Below, one piece after another: positions 25,556-38,126 of a DNA stretch of 51,628 nucleotides. Under the pieces are notes generated by a model. The model searched no databases. It had not been told where the DNA came from and saw nothing but the letters and a program-made list of their open reading frames with translations. Each line of letters starts with the position of its first letter. Position 1 is the first letter of the stretch. The stretch lies in the NCBI GenBank assembly GCA_031253835.1, contig JAIRVP010000030.1:1-51628 (forward strand), read 5' to 3'. Position numbers and translations under genes: made by a program. Source of the DNA: Burkholderia sp. (lineage in GTDB: Bacteria; Pseudomonadota; Gammaproteobacteria; Burkholderiales; Burkholderiaceae).

Positions 25556-26773
25556 ATGTCATCAGGCCAAGACAAAATTCCCTACTTCACAATAAATAAA
25601 TTCATTTGGAAATGGAGGCTTCATGACGGTGCGGATGGGTGCAAGATTGTTCCCAACATCGCGCTATCCATGGATAAGCCTGCACCACCGCTTCCGATAC
25701 AACAGAAACCGAAAACGGTCGAACCCAAACATGCCTCCATCTCGCCAAAGCGCGACTCGTTTGACAAAATGGTGGATGATTTGGAAAGGGCTGGCAAGGC
25801 GCTGGTACGCTTTCAAGCGTGGCTCAATGCTTCCGATCCTCCAAAGCCGGCCATCGTGAAGCTAAAAAGGGACGACTCCGTACCCGCATTCGATATCCAA
25901 GAGATTCCCGCAGCAATGCGCAAAATATACCTCCCCACATCTGCCGCACTGATGGAACGATGGTTTTCGGGAAAATTAAATTATTCACGCACCTCTTCGG
26001 ACGAAGAGGCCGAAGTCAATCAAGACGGACAACCCTACCCGTCCGACATGTACGACATGTCCACCGTTAAATTGGATTGGGTTCTTCGCTTCCCTCGGGC
26101 GAAGCAGCAATTCGACTACCTTTTCAATGAAGCGATTCGCTCACAAAAATCCATAAACCAACTTTACAAACTACTGCTCCCGTACAAGGACTGCGCTACG
26201 CGACTCTATACCGACGACATTTGTGGAAATGATCTTCGCAGCTTGCACCGGCGATTTCAATTTCAATACTCAAGAGTAGACAGCACGCTTGGGCAAAAAA
26301 TTGGAACTCAACTGGATGCACAACTTCGCAATAATGGCGTACCCGACGATCTATCAGGGGCGCTCGGTTCCTTCAATATTTATGCGGCGCTCGGAAGCGC
26401 ACGCTTCTCATGGGATGTGGATTCGCGCCGAACGACAGCCGAAGTGACAGGACTGTGGGTGTATGTGAAAGACAACTATACATTTACCGACAAATCCGGC
26501 GAGCGATCTCAATATTTAGGGCACTGGAGCAGCGACGGCGTCATCGTCGTCCCATATAGTGCAGCCGCCGCATTCTTGAACTCCGAGCACGTCCCGTATG
26601 TCAAATACGCTGTCGCCAGAGGCAATTCACTCATCAAAGGGAACGTCTACTACCCCGTGGAGAATATCGATTTCCGAAGATGGTCCAAAATGCATGACAG
26701 AGGCGGCGATTTTATCATTTACTCCGATAAAAAATACATTCCGATCTCCCCTCCCATAGAAATTCGACTATGA
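25556..26773 (+). CDS. DUF6402-like protein of unknown function
   Basis: A 405-residue soluble protein in an AT-rich context. There is no signal peptide and no membrane segment. The N-terminal 120 residues are variable and Pro/Lys-rich. The central part is charged, and the last third has a conserved-looking block ('IYAALGSARFSWDV', 'VYVKDNYTFTDKSG', 'YLGHWSSDGVIVVP', 'VYYPVENIDFRRW', 'HDRGGDFIIYSD'). This resembles DUF6402 proteins, often found near type VI secretion genes, but no VgrG, PAAR or Rhs gene is present here. ACGGAGC precedes the ATG. It may be an orphan effector or toxin paired with the next gene; this is inference. Confidence 0.6.
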   Translation: MSSGQDKIPYFTINKFIWKWRLHDGADGCKIVPNIALSMDKPAPPLPIQQKPKTVEPKHASISPKRDSFDKMVDDLERAGKALVRFQAWLNASDPPKPAIVKLKRDDSVPAFDIQEIPAAMRKIYLPTSAALMERWFSGKLNYSRTSSDEEAEVNQDGQPYPSDMYDMSTVKLDWVLRFPRAKQQFDYLFNEAIRSQKSINQLYKLLLPYKDCATRLYTDDICGNDLRSLHRRFQFQYSRVDSTLGQKIGTQLDAQLRNNGVPDDLSGALGSFNIYAALGSARFSWDVDSRRTTAEVTGLWVYVKDNYTFTDKSGERSQYLGHWSSDGVIVVPYSAAAAFLNSEHVPYVKYAVARGNSLIKGNVYYPVENIDFRRWSKMHDRGGDFIIYSDKKYIPISPPIEIRL

Positions 26774-26792
26774 CCAAATTCAACCATATACC

Positions 26793-27167
26793 ATGACGAA
26801 TTTTCTGAAATTCGCCTACATTCCGATTTTCTTGGCACTGGTTGGCATCTTTGCCTTCGACCGGACACCTCGAGGGGAAGAGTGTCGAAAATCGACATCT
26901 CCAGATGGAATATATATTGCCGACCTGTGCCTTTTATCCTGGATTCCGGGTGGAGATTCTCAGTATGTTGGTCGTGTATATCGCGCGCAAACCGGGAGGT
27001 TGCTAGCTCAGCACACATTTAGCACGCCTACTCCCGAAATTTCCTGGAATAGCTATAGCGATACCTACGTGTCCTTTTCAAAAGGTGACGGTGGAGATAA
27101 TTCTGTATATATATCGCTGCCACCAGCGTTCATCGATCGGCTGCTAGCGACACGTCCGCAACTGTAA
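26793..27167 (+). CDS. small membrane-anchored or secreted protein, possible immunity partner
   Basis: A 124-residue protein starting 19 bp after the DUF6402-like gene, same strand and same AT-rich composition. Residues 6-23 ('KFAYIPIFLALVGIFAFD') are a membrane anchor or signal. The rest is a beta-rich domain with two cysteines ('GEECRKSTSPDGIYIADLCL') and 'YVGRVYRAQTGRLLAQHTFS'. The layout (large soluble protein followed by a small periplasm-facing one) is what periplasmic effector/immunity pairs look like. No family was recognised with confidence. Confidence 0.6.
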   Translation: MTNFLKFAYIPIFLALVGIFAFDRTPRGEECRKSTSPDGIYIADLCLLSWIPGGDSQYVGRVYRAQTGRLLAQHTFSTPTPEISWNSYSDTYVSFSKGDGGDNSVYISLPPAFIDRLLATRPQL

Positions 27168-27265
27168 AAACCGGGACAATCTGGTTGGCAGTCGTCACAC
27201 GGATGCGACATATTCTATTGTCGGGTAATGGCTGCACCATTCCCGGCCTGCCATCCATTTCACTT

Positions 27266-28660
27266 TTATTTCCCGATACAAAACCTGCTGAAAATCACCC
27301 CCAGCAGATCATCCGAAGTGAACTCCCCGGTAATCGAATTGAGTTGCTCCTGCGCGAGCCGCAGCTCCTCGGCAAACAGATCGAGCGACTGAGCACGTTG
27401 CTCCGCATGATCCGCAGCCTGCGCGAGATGTTCCTGCGCGGCCCGGAGCGCGATCAGATGCCGCTCGCGCGCGAGATACACGCCTTCCGCCCCCGCCTGC
27501 CACCCGGCGATCCGCAGCAGCTCCGCGCGCAGCATGTCGATCCCGTCGCCGCGCTTCGCCGACAGATGCACCTCGGTCAGGTCACCCTCGGCCGCCGGAT
27601 GCTCGACACACGCCGGCACGCCGGTCAGGTCCGTCTTGTTCAGCACGCGCACGACCGGCACGCCGCCCGGAAACCGCGCGGCGATCGTCTCGTCATCGGG
27701 CGTCATCCCCGTACGCGAATCGAGCAGATGCAGCACGACGTCCGCGCGCTCGATCTCGCTCCACGTGCGCGCAATGCCGATCCGCTCGACTTCATCCTCC
27801 GTCTCGCGCAGCCCGGCCGTATCGATGATGTGCAGCGGAATCCCTTCGACCTGGATCGTCTGCGCGACCTTGTCGCGCGTCGTGCCGGCGATCGGCGTGA
27901 CGATCGCCAGCTCCGCGCCGGCCAGCGCGTTCAGCAGCGACGACTTGCCGACGTTCGGCTGCCCCGCGAGCACGACCGACAGCCCTTCGCGCAGCAGCGC
28001 ACCCTGGCGCGCATCGCCGAGCACGTGCGCGAGTTGCGCACGGATCTTCGCGAGCTTGCCGCGCGCATCGGCCGCTTCGAGGAAGTCGATCTCCTCCTCC
28101 GGAAAATCGAGCGTCGCCTCGACCAGCATCCGCAGCGTGATCACGTCGTCGACGAGCGCATGGATCTGCCGCGAGAACGCGCCGTCGAGCGAACGCCCGG
28201 CCGAGCGCGCCGCGGCCTCGGTACTCGCCTCGATCAGATCGGCGACGGCCTCGGCCTGCGCGAGGTCGAGCTTGTCGTTCAGGAACGCGCGCCGCGTGAA
28301 CTCGCCCGGCTCCGCGAGCCGCAGCCCGAAACCGCGCCCCGCATCGAGGCAACGCTGCAGCAGCAGCTGCATCACGATCGGCCCGCCATGCCCCTGCAGC
28401 TCGAGCACATGCTCGCCGGTGTACGAATGCGGCGCCGGGAAATACAGCGCGATCCCGCGGTCGAGCGGCGCGCCATGCTCGTCGAGGAACGGCACGTAGC
28501 TCGCATGACGCGGCGCGAGCTTCTGCCCGCACAACGCATCGATCAGCGGCAGCGCAGCTGCCTCGCCACTGCGCCCGAACGACACGCGGACAACGCCAAT
28601 GCCACCCCGGCCGGCAGCAGTGGCAATGGCGACGATCGGATCGGAATCGGTAGCGAGCAT
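27266..28660 (-). CDS. mnmE: tRNA modification GTPase MnmE
   Basis: A 464-residue MnmE (TrmE). It has an N-terminal tetrahydrofolate-binding domain ('[20 protein letters not shown]'), a helical domain carrying the G domain ('[14 protein letters not shown]' near residue 230, 'AGTTRDK', 'DTAGLRE', 'NKTDLTG') and the C-terminal 'CIGK' motif required for tRNA modification. With MnmG it places carboxymethylaminomethyl groups on U34 of certain tRNAs. In many relatives it follows yidC directly; here an HTH gene on the other strand separates them. Confidence 0.97.
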   Translation of the reverse strand: MLATDSDPIVAIATAAGRGGIGVVRVSFGRSGEAAALPLIDALCGQKLAPRHASYVPFLDEHGAPLDRGIALYFPAPHSYTGEHVLELQGHGGPIVMQLLLQRCLDAGRGFGLRLAEPGEFTRRAFLNDKLDLAQAEAVADLIEASTEAAARSAGRSLDGAFSRQIHALVDDVITLRMLVEATLDFPEEEIDFLEAADARGKLAKIRAQLAHVLGDARQGALLREGLSVVLAGQPNVGKSSLLNALAGAELAIVTPIAGTTRDKVAQTIQVEGIPLHIIDTAGLRETEDEVERIGIARTWSEIERADVVLHLLDSRTGMTPDDETIAARFPGGVPVVRVLNKTDLTGVPACVEHPAAEGDLTEVHLSAKRGDGIDMLRAELLRIAGWQAGAEGVYLARERHLIALRAAQEHLAQAADHAEQRAQSLDLFAEELRLAQEQLNSITGEFTSDDLLGVIFSRFCIGK

Positions 28661-28998
28661 GGGAATCGGATGAATCGGGTAATCAGGAAATAAATGGTGC
28701 GCCCGCGCAACAGTTCGGGCATCGGAACGCCGGCATTGTAGCGTGCCGGCTCACACGCCACCGGCCGCCGTGCCGGATTCGAACTCGCCCGAATTTATCC
28801 CACCGGGGATAAGCCAAGTATCAGTCCAGCGTGATGACACAGCCACCTTCTCGGACGAGTATGCCTGCTGGAGCGCCCCAACGATTTGCCCCCAAATTTC
28901 CATGCCCCATCCCATCGACGTCGTGATTCGTCTGAATGAGATATGTTTAGCCTATATAGTTGTCTTAAACGCGCCGAGGGAATTGCACAATCTCCCCC
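28661..28998. other. intergenic region upstream of mnmE and of the HTH regulator
   Basis: This 338-bp gap contains a possible small minus-strand gene (28751-28903, listed separately). Near 28948-28968 there is an AT-rich stretch with the imperfect inverted repeat GTTTAG...CTTAAAC around TATATAG, a candidate promoter or operator for the regulator whose ATG is at 28999. No tRNA-like structure was found. Confidence 0.4.
28751..28903 (-). CDS. possible small protein upstream of mnmE, 50 residues
   Basis: The frame begins MEIWGQIVGALQQAYSSEKV and ends '...SGTAAGGV' with purine-rich GGGATGGGG just before the ATG. It is read in the mnmE direction, about 90 bp upstream of mnmE. No signal or motif is visible and codon bias is only moderately gene-like, so this is a weak call. 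Confidence 0.3.
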   Translation of the reverse strand: MEIWGQIVGALQQAYSSEKVAVSSRWTDTWLIPGGINSGEFESGTAAGGV

Positions 28999-29433
28999 AT
29001 GCCGACATCCGAAGAAAAAGCCGCGTTCTCGGAACGCCTGAAATTCGCCCTGCGGCGCAGCCCGGAGAAGGTCACCGGTGCGACCGAGCTGGCGAACCGA
29101 TTCAATCTGCGCCACCGCGGAACGCATCCCGTTTCGCCGCAAACCGCGCACAAATGGCTGACGGGCCGCACGATTCCGACGTCGGACAAACTTGAAACGC
29201 TCGCCGAATGGTTGCGCGTCGAAGTGCACTGGCTGCATTACGGGCCGTCGCCGAGCGTGATCGAACACCCGACGCCGCAACCGCTGCCGCGCGACGAGCG
29301 CTATCCGCCGACGCCCGAGACGATCGAACTCGCATCGAAGATCGAGGCGCTGTCTCCGCACCAGCGCTACCTCGTGCAGGAGCTGGTCGAGCAGTTCTAC
29401 GGCGATCTCAAACTCGAAGCGAAGAAAGCCTGA
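28999..29433 (+). CDS. helix-turn-helix transcriptional regulator
   Basis: A 144-residue protein with an N-terminal XRE/lambda-repressor-like HTH (residues 10-70: 'FSERLKFALRRSPEKVTGAT', 'TAHKWLTGRTIPTSDKLETL', 'WLRVEVHWLHYG'). A helical C-terminus follows ('ALSPHQRYLVQELVEQFYGD') that may dimerise. It lies between yidC and mnmE on the opposite strand and ends at a bidirectional terminator shared with yidC. No ribosome-binding site is obvious, so it may be leaderless or start slightly downstream. Target unknown; autoregulation through the AT-rich upstream region is plausible. Confidence 0.82.
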   Translation: MPTSEEKAAFSERLKFALRRSPEKVTGATELANRFNLRHRGTHPVSPQTAHKWLTGRTIPTSDKLETLAEWLRVEVHWLHYGPSPSVIEHPTPQPLPRDERYPPTPETIELASKIEALSPHQRYLVQELVEQFYGDLKLEAKKA

Positions 29434-29473
29434 TCGAAAACGGCACGCGCCGCCGTCGTCGCCGCCGGGAAAC

Positions 29474-29510
29474 AAAAAAGCCGCATGGTCACGAACCATG
29501 CGGCTTTTTT
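29474..29510. terminator. strong bidirectional terminator between the HTH gene and yidC
   Basis: Sixteen-base arms, A6 then GCCGCATGGT (29474-29489) and its complement (29495-29510) ending in a T run, flank the loop CACGA. The perfect stem with A and T flanks serves both convergent genes. Confidence 0.92.
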
Positions 29511-29554
29511 TGCGTGCGTCGCGGGCGGCTGGCCGCCCGCGGCTACGACAGGCG

Positions 29555-31222
29555 TCAGGCAGGCTTCTTCTTGCCGCCGCCGAGCTTGCGCGTGATGTAG
29601 TACTGCTGCGCGATCGACAGCACGTTGTTCACGACGTAGTACAGCACGAGGCCGGCCGGGAAGAAGAAGAACATCACCGAGAACGCGATCGGCATGAACT
29701 TCATCATCTTCGCCTGGACGGGGTCCGGCGGCGTCGGGTTCAGGCTCGTCTGCACGAACATCGACACGGCCATCAGCACCGGCAGGATGAAGAACGGATC
29801 GCGCTGCGACAGGTCGTGAATCCACAGAATCCACGGCGCGCCGCGCATTTCGACCGACGCGAGCAGCACCCAGTACAGCGAGATGAACACCGGGATCTGG
29901 ATCACGACCGGCAGGCAGCCGCCGAACGGATTGACCTTCTCCGTCTTGTACAGCTCCATCAGCGCGGCATTCATCTTCTGCGGATCGCTCTTGAAGCGTT
30001 CGCGCAGCGCCTGCATGCGCGGCGTGATTTCCTTCATGCGCGCCATCGACTTGTAGCTCGCAGCCGACAGCGGGAAGAACACGGCCTTGATCAGGACCGT
30101 CAGCAGCACGATCGCCCAGCCCCAGTTGCCGACGAAGCCGTGGATCTTCTCGAGCAGCCAGAACAGCGGCTTCGCGATGATCGTCACCCAGCCGTAGTCC
30201 TTCACGAGCTCCAGGCCCGGCGCGATGCCTTCGAGCATGCGCTCTTCTTCCGGACCGGCGAACAGGCGTGCCTGCACGTCGGCCGACTGGCCCGGTGCGA
30301 TCGCGGCGACCGGCTGCTTCACGCCGACGCGGTACAGCGTCGGATCGATCTTTTCAGCGTAGATGTCGCGCTTCACGCCCTGCTGCGGAATCCAGGCCGA
30401 CGCGAAGTAGTGCTGCACCATCGCGACCCAGCCGTTGTCGGCGGAGTTCACGAAGTCGGCCTTGTTCTTGTCGAGGTCGCTGAAGTTGATCTTCTGGAAG
30501 TGCTTCGCGTCCGTGTAGACCGCCGGCCCGAGGAACGTGTGCGAGAACATCGGCGTTTCGACGGCCGTGTTGTCGCGGACGAGTTCCATGTAGACCGTCG
30601 GCGTGACCGGTGCCGTGCCGACGTTGTCGATCTTGGTGTCGACGCCGATCACGTAGCTGCCGCGCGTGAACGTGTAGGTCTTCACGACCTTCACGCCGCC
30701 CTTCACCGGCGATTCGAACGACAGCTTCAGCGCGTTCTGGTCACCCGTCAGCGACGTCGAGCCGGGGTTCAGCTGCGTGTAGACGTCGTTGTGGTTCGGG
30801 AAATCGCCGCCGAGCAGGCCCGTGCGCGCGAGATACGTATGGCCGGCCGTGTGGTCGAACAGCGTGATGTACAGGTCGGGCTGCTTGCCGTCGCCCTGCT
30901 TCTTCAGCGTCAGCTTCGCGAGCGTGCCGCCGCGCGTGTCGATTTCGCCGTCATAGACGTCGGTCGAGAACTTCACGAGCTGCGCCTGGGCGGCCGGTGC
31001 CGTCGTCGACGGTGCGGTGCCGGCTGCGGCGGCAGGCACTTCACCTGCGGTCGTCGTCGTCGCGCCCGTGCCCGATGCACCGCCGGCAGCGGCCGCGGGG
31101 GTCGTCTGCGTGGCACTCGGGAAGAACATCGACGGGCGTCCATGGGACCGCTGCCAGTTGTCGTACAGCATGACAGCTGACATGAAGAAGATCACCCATA
31201 GGACGGTGCGTTTGATATCCAT
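29555..31222 (-). CDS. yidC: membrane protein insertase YidC
   Basis: A 555-residue YidC of the Gram-negative long form. It has an N-terminal membrane segment ('[18 protein letters not shown]'), an Ala/Thr-rich linker, a large periplasmic beta-domain (about residues 70-340), then the conserved core of five membrane helices with '[20 protein letters not shown]', '[18 protein letters not shown]' and '[20 protein letters not shown]'. The tail is Lys-rich. It inserts and folds inner-membrane proteins with or without SecYEG. It is downstream of yidD in the rpmH operon. Confidence 0.97.
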   Translation of the reverse strand: MDIKRTVLWVIFFMSAVMLYDNWQRSHGRPSMFFPSATQTTPAAAAGGASGTGATTTTAGEVPAAAAGTAPSTTAPAAQAQLVKFSTDVYDGEIDTRGGTLAKLTLKKQGDGKQPDLYITLFDHTAGHTYLARTGLLGGDFPNHNDVYTQLNPGSTSLTGDQNALKLSFESPVKGGVKVVKTYTFTRGSYVIGVDTKIDNVGTAPVTPTVYMELVRDNTAVETPMFSHTFLGPAVYTDAKHFQKINFSDLDKNKADFVNSADNGWVAMVQHYFASAWIPQQGVKRDIYAEKIDPTLYRVGVKQPVAAIAPGQSADVQARLFAGPEEERMLEGIAPGLELVKDYGWVTIIAKPLFWLLEKIHGFVGNWGWAIVLLTVLIKAVFFPLSAASYKSMARMKEITPRMQALRERFKSDPQKMNAALMELYKTEKVNPFGGCLPVVIQIPVFISLYWVLLASVEMRGAPWILWIHDLSQRDPFFILPVLMAVSMFVQTSLNPTPPDPVQAKMMKFMPIAFSVMFFFFPAGLVLYYVVNNVLSIAQQYYITRKLGGGKKKPA

Positions 31223-31230
31223 GCGTTGTC

Positions 31231-31497
31231 TCAGAGTCGATGGGACCGCGCGTCGGCTTCGCCGCTAGCGCGAGTGTCGGAGTTGGGCGGCGGGACGAGG
31301 TCGATGCCGCCCGCGGAAAACGGATGGCATCGGCACACGCGCCTGACGGCGAGATACGTGCCGCGCGCGGCGCCATGATACTGGATTGCCTCGCGCGCGT
31401 AATCCGAACAGGAAGGATAAAAACGGCAACGGTTGCCGAGCATCGGGCTCACGGCAACCTTGTAGAAGCGCAGCAAGGCGATCAATACCGTTTCCAT
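31231..31497 (-). CDS. yidD: membrane protein insertion efficiency factor YidD
   Basis: An 88-residue YidD with the family core '[20 protein letters not shown]' and '[15 protein letters not shown]', '[13 protein letters not shown]'. An amphipathic N-terminal helix associates with the inner membrane. It stands between rnpA and yidC (8 bp before yidC), as in most proteobacteria, and assists YidC-dependent insertion. Confidence 0.95.
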   Translation of the reverse strand: METVLIALLRFYKVAVSPMLGNRCRFYPSCSDYAREAIQYHGAARGTYLAVRRVCRCHPFSAGGIDLVPPPNSDTRASGEADARSHRL

Positions 31498-31572
31498 ACC
31501 TTGGGCGGCGCCGTACGACGCCGCGTCAAAACCGGCCGGGCAGGCGCGAACGCCGCGCCAGGCACGGATGCG

Positions 31573-32043
31573 TCACTCGGACGCGGGCTTCGACGCACGG
31601 CGGGCGATTTCCCGGACTGCCCTGTCGAGCAGTTCGCGGATCTCGGCCGCGCACATCGCCGCGAGCGGGGCGGAAGCCGCGCTCGGCAGCGCTTTCTTGT
31701 CGAAGCGCGTGTGCTGCCGCAGCAGCAGGTCGTAACCGGCGAACTCGGCCCGGCGCAGGCGAAACGCATCGCGCGCCAGCCGCTTCACGAGGTTACGTGT
31801 TACTGCACGCGGCGCATACTTCTTGCCGACGACGAGCCCCAGACGCGCGGGCTGACCGGTCGGCTTGCCGTAAATCACGAAGTGCGCGGAGCGCCGCCAG
31901 GGACGCAAACGAAAAACGGATGAAAATTCATCCGTTTTCAGAAGTCGCGCAGCTTTCGGGAAGGCGGCTTTCGTCTGCGACGGATTCGCACCCGGCTCGA
32001 CGGTACCTTCCGCAGGACTGCGGACGGCGGACACAGCGCGCAA
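31573..32043 (-). CDS. rnpA: ribonuclease P protein component
   Basis: The protein subunit of RNase P, which with the rnpB RNA matures tRNA 5' ends. The core '[20 protein letters not shown]' and the conserved basic helix '[20 protein letters not shown]' followed by 'RLARDAFR' are present. The frame starts with TTG 6 bases after the rpmH stop and gives 156 residues. The family core begins only at about residue 29, so a later start is possible. Co-transcribed with rpmH. Confidence 0.94.
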   Translation of the reverse strand: MRAVSAVRSPAEGTVEPGANPSQTKAAFPKAARLLKTDEFSSVFRLRPWRRSAHFVIYGKPTGQPARLGLVVGKKYAPRAVTRNLVKRLARDAFRLRRAEFAGYDLLLRQHTRFDKKALPSAASAPLAAMCAAEIRELLDRAVREIARRASKPASE

Positions 32044-32049
32044 CCTGCC

Positions 32050-32184
32050 TTAGATGGCGAGGCGCTTGCGGCCCTTCGCGCGGCGAGCGTTGATGACCTT
32101 GCGGCCACCTGCCGTCTTCATGCGGACACGGAAGCCATGGGTGCGCTTGCGGCGCGTCACGGACGGTTGGTAAGTACGTTTCAT
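32050..32184 (-). CDS. rpmH: 50S ribosomal protein L34
   Basis: A 44-residue, highly basic protein ([20 protein letters not shown] at its start, ending '[10 protein letters not shown]'), the exact size and sequence pattern of bacterial L34. First gene of the leftward rpmH-rnpA-yidD-yidC operon. Its promoter should lie in 32190-32330, next to the putative origin. Confidence 0.98.
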
Positions 32185-32605
32185 GATGTTCTCACTTGTT
32201 CGAGAATGTCGAAATTCAGGGGACCGCGTGCCCTTAACCGGAGGCATTCGGGCGAACGCAATCGCCGGGAATACAGGATTGGTTTTCGCGGAACCCGCTA
32301 TTTAAACCGTTTTTCCGTTGACGGTCAATACTTTAGGAGTCGATCGCCTGTGCACGCTCCGCGCGATCCGGCCCCGCGCCCCACACAGGCAGCCTGTGGA
32401 TAAGTCCCGCTGTGGCTGCTTTTGGCGTTAGAATCTCGCCTTATCTCCAAGAATCCCGCACGCCGCTTCGGCCCGCGCCTGCCCCTCCACGACTGTGACG
32501 CAGGCGTCCGAGGCACGCTCGCACGACCGCTTCGGGCCTTGTTGCGCTACCGCGACAAGGGCGCCGGCGAGCCGCGCTGTGCACGCAAAAAACGACAGTT
32601 ACTTG
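32185..32605. other. oriC: putative chromosomal origin (oriC) between rpmH and dnaA
   Basis: The gap between divergent rpmH and dnaA is the usual oriC position in this group. It has one perfect DnaA box (TGTGGATAA, 32395-32403) and an AT-rich stretch suitable for unwinding near 32290-32335. Two copies of TGTGCACGC occur (32350-32358 and 32579-32587). Few consensus boxes are visible, so the functional origin may extend beyond or use degenerate boxes. dnaA and rpmH promoters also lie here. Confidence 0.5.
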
Positions 32606-34183
32606 ATGAACGATTTCTGGCAACACTGTTCCGCACTGCTGGAGCGCGAGCTGACGCCCCAGCAGTACGTGACGTGGATCAAACCCCTGGCCCCGGTGGC
32701 CTTCGATGCGTCGGCGAACACGCTGTCCATCGCCGCGCCGAACCGTTTCAAGCTGGACTGGGTCAAGAGCCAGTTTTCGGGTCGGATCTCCGATCTGGCC
32801 CGTGATTTCTGGAATGCGCCGATCGAAGTCCAGTTCGTCCTCGATCCGAAAGCCGGCATGCGCAGCGCCGCGCCCGCGACCGGCGCACCGGCTGCCCCGC
32901 GCGCGCCGCTGGCGCCGAGCGGCCCGGCCGCGACGGTCGCCGCGATCGCCGCCAACCTCGCCGCGAATGCCGCGGCTGCCCCCGCCGCGCCGGCCGACGT
33001 GCCGATGACGCCGTCGGCGGCCGCCGCGCACCACCTGAACGCCGACGACGCCGACATCGACCTGCCGAGCCTGCCCGCGCACGAGGCGGCGGCCGGCCGC
33101 CGCACGTGGCGCCCGGGCCCCGGCGCAGCCCCGGCCGGCGGCGAAGCCGATTCGATGTACGAGCGCTCGAAGCTGAACCCGGTGCTCACGTTCGACAACT
33201 TCGTGACCGGCAAGGCGAACCAGCTCGCGCGCGCCGCCGCGATCCAGGTCGCGGACAACCCCGGCATCTCGTACAACCCCCTGTTCCTGTACGGCGGCGT
33301 CGGCCTCGGCAAGACCCACCTGATCCACGCGATCGGCAACCAGCTGCTGCTCGACAAGGCCGGCGCGCGGATCCGCTACATCCACGCCGAGCAATACGTG
33401 TCGGACGTGGTGAAGGCGTACCAGCGCAAGGCGTTCGACGACTTCAAGCGCTACTACCACTCGCTCGACCTGCTGCTGATCGACGATATCCAGTTCTTCT
33501 CCGGCAAGTCGCGCACGCAAGAGGAATTCTTCTACGCGTTCGAGGCGCTGGTCGCGAACAAGGCGCAGGTGATCATCACCAGCGACACGTATCCGAAGGA
33601 AATCTCGGGCATCGACGATCGCCTGATCTCGCGCTTCGACTCGGGCCTCACCGTCGCGATCGAGCCGCCCGAGCTCGAGATGCGCGTCGCGATCCTGATG
33701 CGCAAGGCGCAGTCGGAAGGCGTGAACCTGTCGGAAGACGTCGCGTTCTTCGTCGCGAAGCACCTGCGCTCGAACGTGCGCGAGCTCGAAGGCGCGCTGC
33801 GCAAGATCCTCGCGTATTCGAAGTTCCACGGCCGCGAGATCTCGATCGAGCTGACCAAGGAAGCGCTGAAGGACCTGCTGACCGTGCAGAACCGGCAGAT
33901 TTCGGTCGAGAACATCCAGAAGACCGTCGCCGACTTCTACAACATCAAGGTCGCCGACATGTATTCGAAGAAGCGCCCCGCGAACATCGCGCGGCCGCGG
34001 CAGATCGCGATGTATCTCGCGAAGGAACTCACGCAGAAGAGCCTGCCGGAAATCGGCGAGCTGTTCGGCGGGCGCGATCACACCACCGTGCTGCACGCGG
34101 TGCGCAAGATCGCCGACGAGCGCAGCAAGGACGCGCAGCTCAACCACGAGCTGCACGTGCTGGAACAGACGCTGAAGGGCTGA
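32606..34183 (+). CDS. dnaA: chromosomal replication initiator DnaA
   Basis: A 525-residue DnaA with an N-terminal DnaB/DiaA-interaction domain ('[20 protein letters not shown]') and a long Ala/Pro-rich linker (domain II, about residues 85-190). The AAA+ domain follows (Walker A '[10 protein letters not shown]' near 230, Walker B '[10 protein letters not shown]'), then domain IV with the DnaA signature '[14 protein letters not shown]'. The first ATG of the open frame (32495) gives an unconserved extension; 32606 begins the family N-terminus. It is followed by dnaN after a hairpin. Confidence 0.98.
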   Translation: MNDFWQHCSALLERELTPQQYVTWIKPLAPVAFDASANTLSIAAPNRFKLDWVKSQFSGRISDLARDFWNAPIEVQFVLDPKAGMRSAAPATGAPAAPRAPLAPSGPAATVAAIAANLAANAAAAPAAPADVPMTPSAAAAHHLNADDADIDLPSLPAHEAAAGRRTWRPGPGAAPAGGEADSMYERSKLNPVLTFDNFVTGKANQLARAAAIQVADNPGISYNPLFLYGGVGLGKTHLIHAIGNQLLLDKAGARIRYIHAEQYVSDVVKAYQRKAFDDFKRYYHSLDLLLIDDIQFFSGKSRTQEEFFYAFEALVANKAQVIITSDTYPKEISGIDDRLISRFDSGLTVAIEPPELEMRVAILMRKAQSEGVNLSEDVAFFVAKHLRSNVRELEGALRKILAYSKFHGREISIELTKEALKDLLTVQNRQISVENIQKTVADFYNIKVADMYSKKRPANIARPRQIAMYLAKELTQKSLPEIGELFGGRDHTTVLHAVRKIADERSKDAQLNHELHVLEQTLKG

Positions 34184-34212
34184 GCGCGCGGGCGCGCTTG
34201 ATAATTCGGCCT

Positions 34213-34235
34213 CCGCCCCAATTTAAGGGGGGCGG
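34213..34235 (+). terminator. hairpin between dnaA and dnaN
   Basis: CCGCCCC (34213-34219) and GGGGCGG (34229-34235) form a 7-bp stem, followed by TTCGGTTTT. It may attenuate read-through from dnaA. A dnaN promoter probably follows (CACAATACT region near 34250). Confidence 0.5.
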
Positions 34236-34352
34236 TTCGGTTTTGAGGCACAATACTGGTTTGACCGCCCCGGTGGTGGCGGGCCAAGAGCCCGGCCGGC
34301 GGGGCGCTGCGAGGCTGCTGCGCTGCAGGCCGTTACTCAACGAAGGAACTCT

Positions 34353-35459
34353 ATGCAACTGGTCAAGACCGAACGAGACACCCTCCTCAGGCCGCTGCAA
34401 ACGGTCAGCGGCATCGTCGAACGCCGCCATACGTTGCCGATCCTCGCCAACCTGCTGATCACCAAGAACGGCCCGGACGTTTCGTTCCTGTCGACCGACC
34501 TGGAGCTGCAGATCACCACGCGCGCCGATTTCGGCGTCGGCGGCGACCAGGTTGCGACCACCGTCGCGGCGCGCAAGCTGCTCGACATCCTGCGCGCGAT
34601 GCCTGACGGCCAGGTCACGCTGTCGCTCGCCGACAAGCGCCTCACCGTTCAATCGGGCAAGAGCCGTTTCGCACTGCAGACGCTGGCGGCCGACGAGTTC
34701 CCGACCGTCGCGCAGGCGAAGGATTTCGGCGCGACCCTGACCGTCCCGCAGAAGTCGTTCCGCCAGCTGCTCGGCATGGTGCACTTCGCGATGGCGCAGC
34801 AGGACATCCGCTACTACCTGAACGGCATGCTGCTCGTCGTCGACGGCGACCAGCTGATGGCCGTGGCCACCGACGGCCACCGCCTCGCGTTCTCGTCGAT
34901 GAAGCTCGAAGGCGGCACGTTCGGCCGCCAGGAAGTCATCGTGCCGCGCAAGACGATTCTCGAGCTGCAGCGCCTGCTCGAAGACATCGACGACACCGTC
35001 ACCATCGACATCGCGCAGACCCAGGCCAAGTTCACGTTCGGCCAGGTCGAGCTCGTGTCGAAACTCGTCGAGGGCAAGTTCCCCGACTTCCAGCGCGTGA
35101 TCCCGAAGGCGCACAAGAACACGTTCGAGATCGGCCGTGAAGAACTGCAGCGTTCGCTGCAGCGCGCGGCGATCCTGACCTCGGACAAGTTCAAGGGCGT
35201 GCGCTGCATCATCGCGCCGGGCCAGTTGAAGATCATGTCGACCAACGCCGATCAGGAAGAGGCGCAGGAAGAACTGGAAATCGCCTACCAGGGCGATACC
35301 GTCGACATCGGCTTCAACGTCACGTATCTGCTCGACGTGCTCGCGAACCTGAAGGTCGACACCGTGCAGGTGAGCCTCGGCGACGCCAGCTCGAGCGCGC
35401 TGATTACCGTGCCCGAGAACGACGAGTTCAAGTATGTCGTGATGCCGATGCGCATCTGA
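34353..35459 (+). CDS. dnaN: DNA polymerase III beta subunit (sliding clamp)
   Basis: A 368-residue sliding clamp with three repeated clamp folds; the start 'MQLVKTERDTLLRPLQTVSG', 'RRHTLPILANLL' and the C-terminus ending 'VMPMRI' are diagnostic. The ring tethers polymerase III to DNA and binds partners through its cleft. AAGGAA precedes the ATG. It lies in the conserved dnaA-dnaN-gyrB order, with about 190 bp before gyrB. Confidence 0.98.
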   Translation: MQLVKTERDTLLRPLQTVSGIVERRHTLPILANLLITKNGPDVSFLSTDLELQITTRADFGVGGDQVATTVAARKLLDILRAMPDGQVTLSLADKRLTVQSGKSRFALQTLAADEFPTVAQAKDFGATLTVPQKSFRQLLGMVHFAMAQQDIRYYLNGMLLVVDGDQLMAVATDGHRLAFSSMKLEGGTFGRQEVIVPRKTILELQRLLEDIDDTVTIDIAQTQAKFTFGQVELVSKLVEGKFPDFQRVIPKAHKNTFEIGREELQRSLQRAAILTSDKFKGVRCIIAPGQLKIMSTNADQEEAQEELEIAYQGDTVDIGFNVTYLLDVLANLKVDTVQVSLGDASSSALITVPENDEFKYVVMPMRI

Positions 35460-35486
35460 CGCGCGCGACATCACGACACACACCAG

Positions 35487-35513
35487 GGGGCGGCAAGCCC
35501 CTTTGGCGTTTTT
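35487..35513 (+). terminator. weak terminator after dnaN
   Basis: GGGGC (35487-35491)/GCCCC (35497-35501) with a GGCAA loop, followed by TTTGGCGTTTTT. The stem is short; partial termination between dnaN and gyrB is likely. Confidence 0.5.
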
Positions 35514-35624
35514 ATGGCGAACCGACAACCCGTCCCTTTGGTGCCCTGATGGCGCCTCGGACGGGCCAGGAAAACTGGAGCGGCCCGGCGTTTTCGCAAG
35601 GAAACGCACCGCGCCGCCGCTTGA

Positions 35625-38126
<2,502 letters not shown>

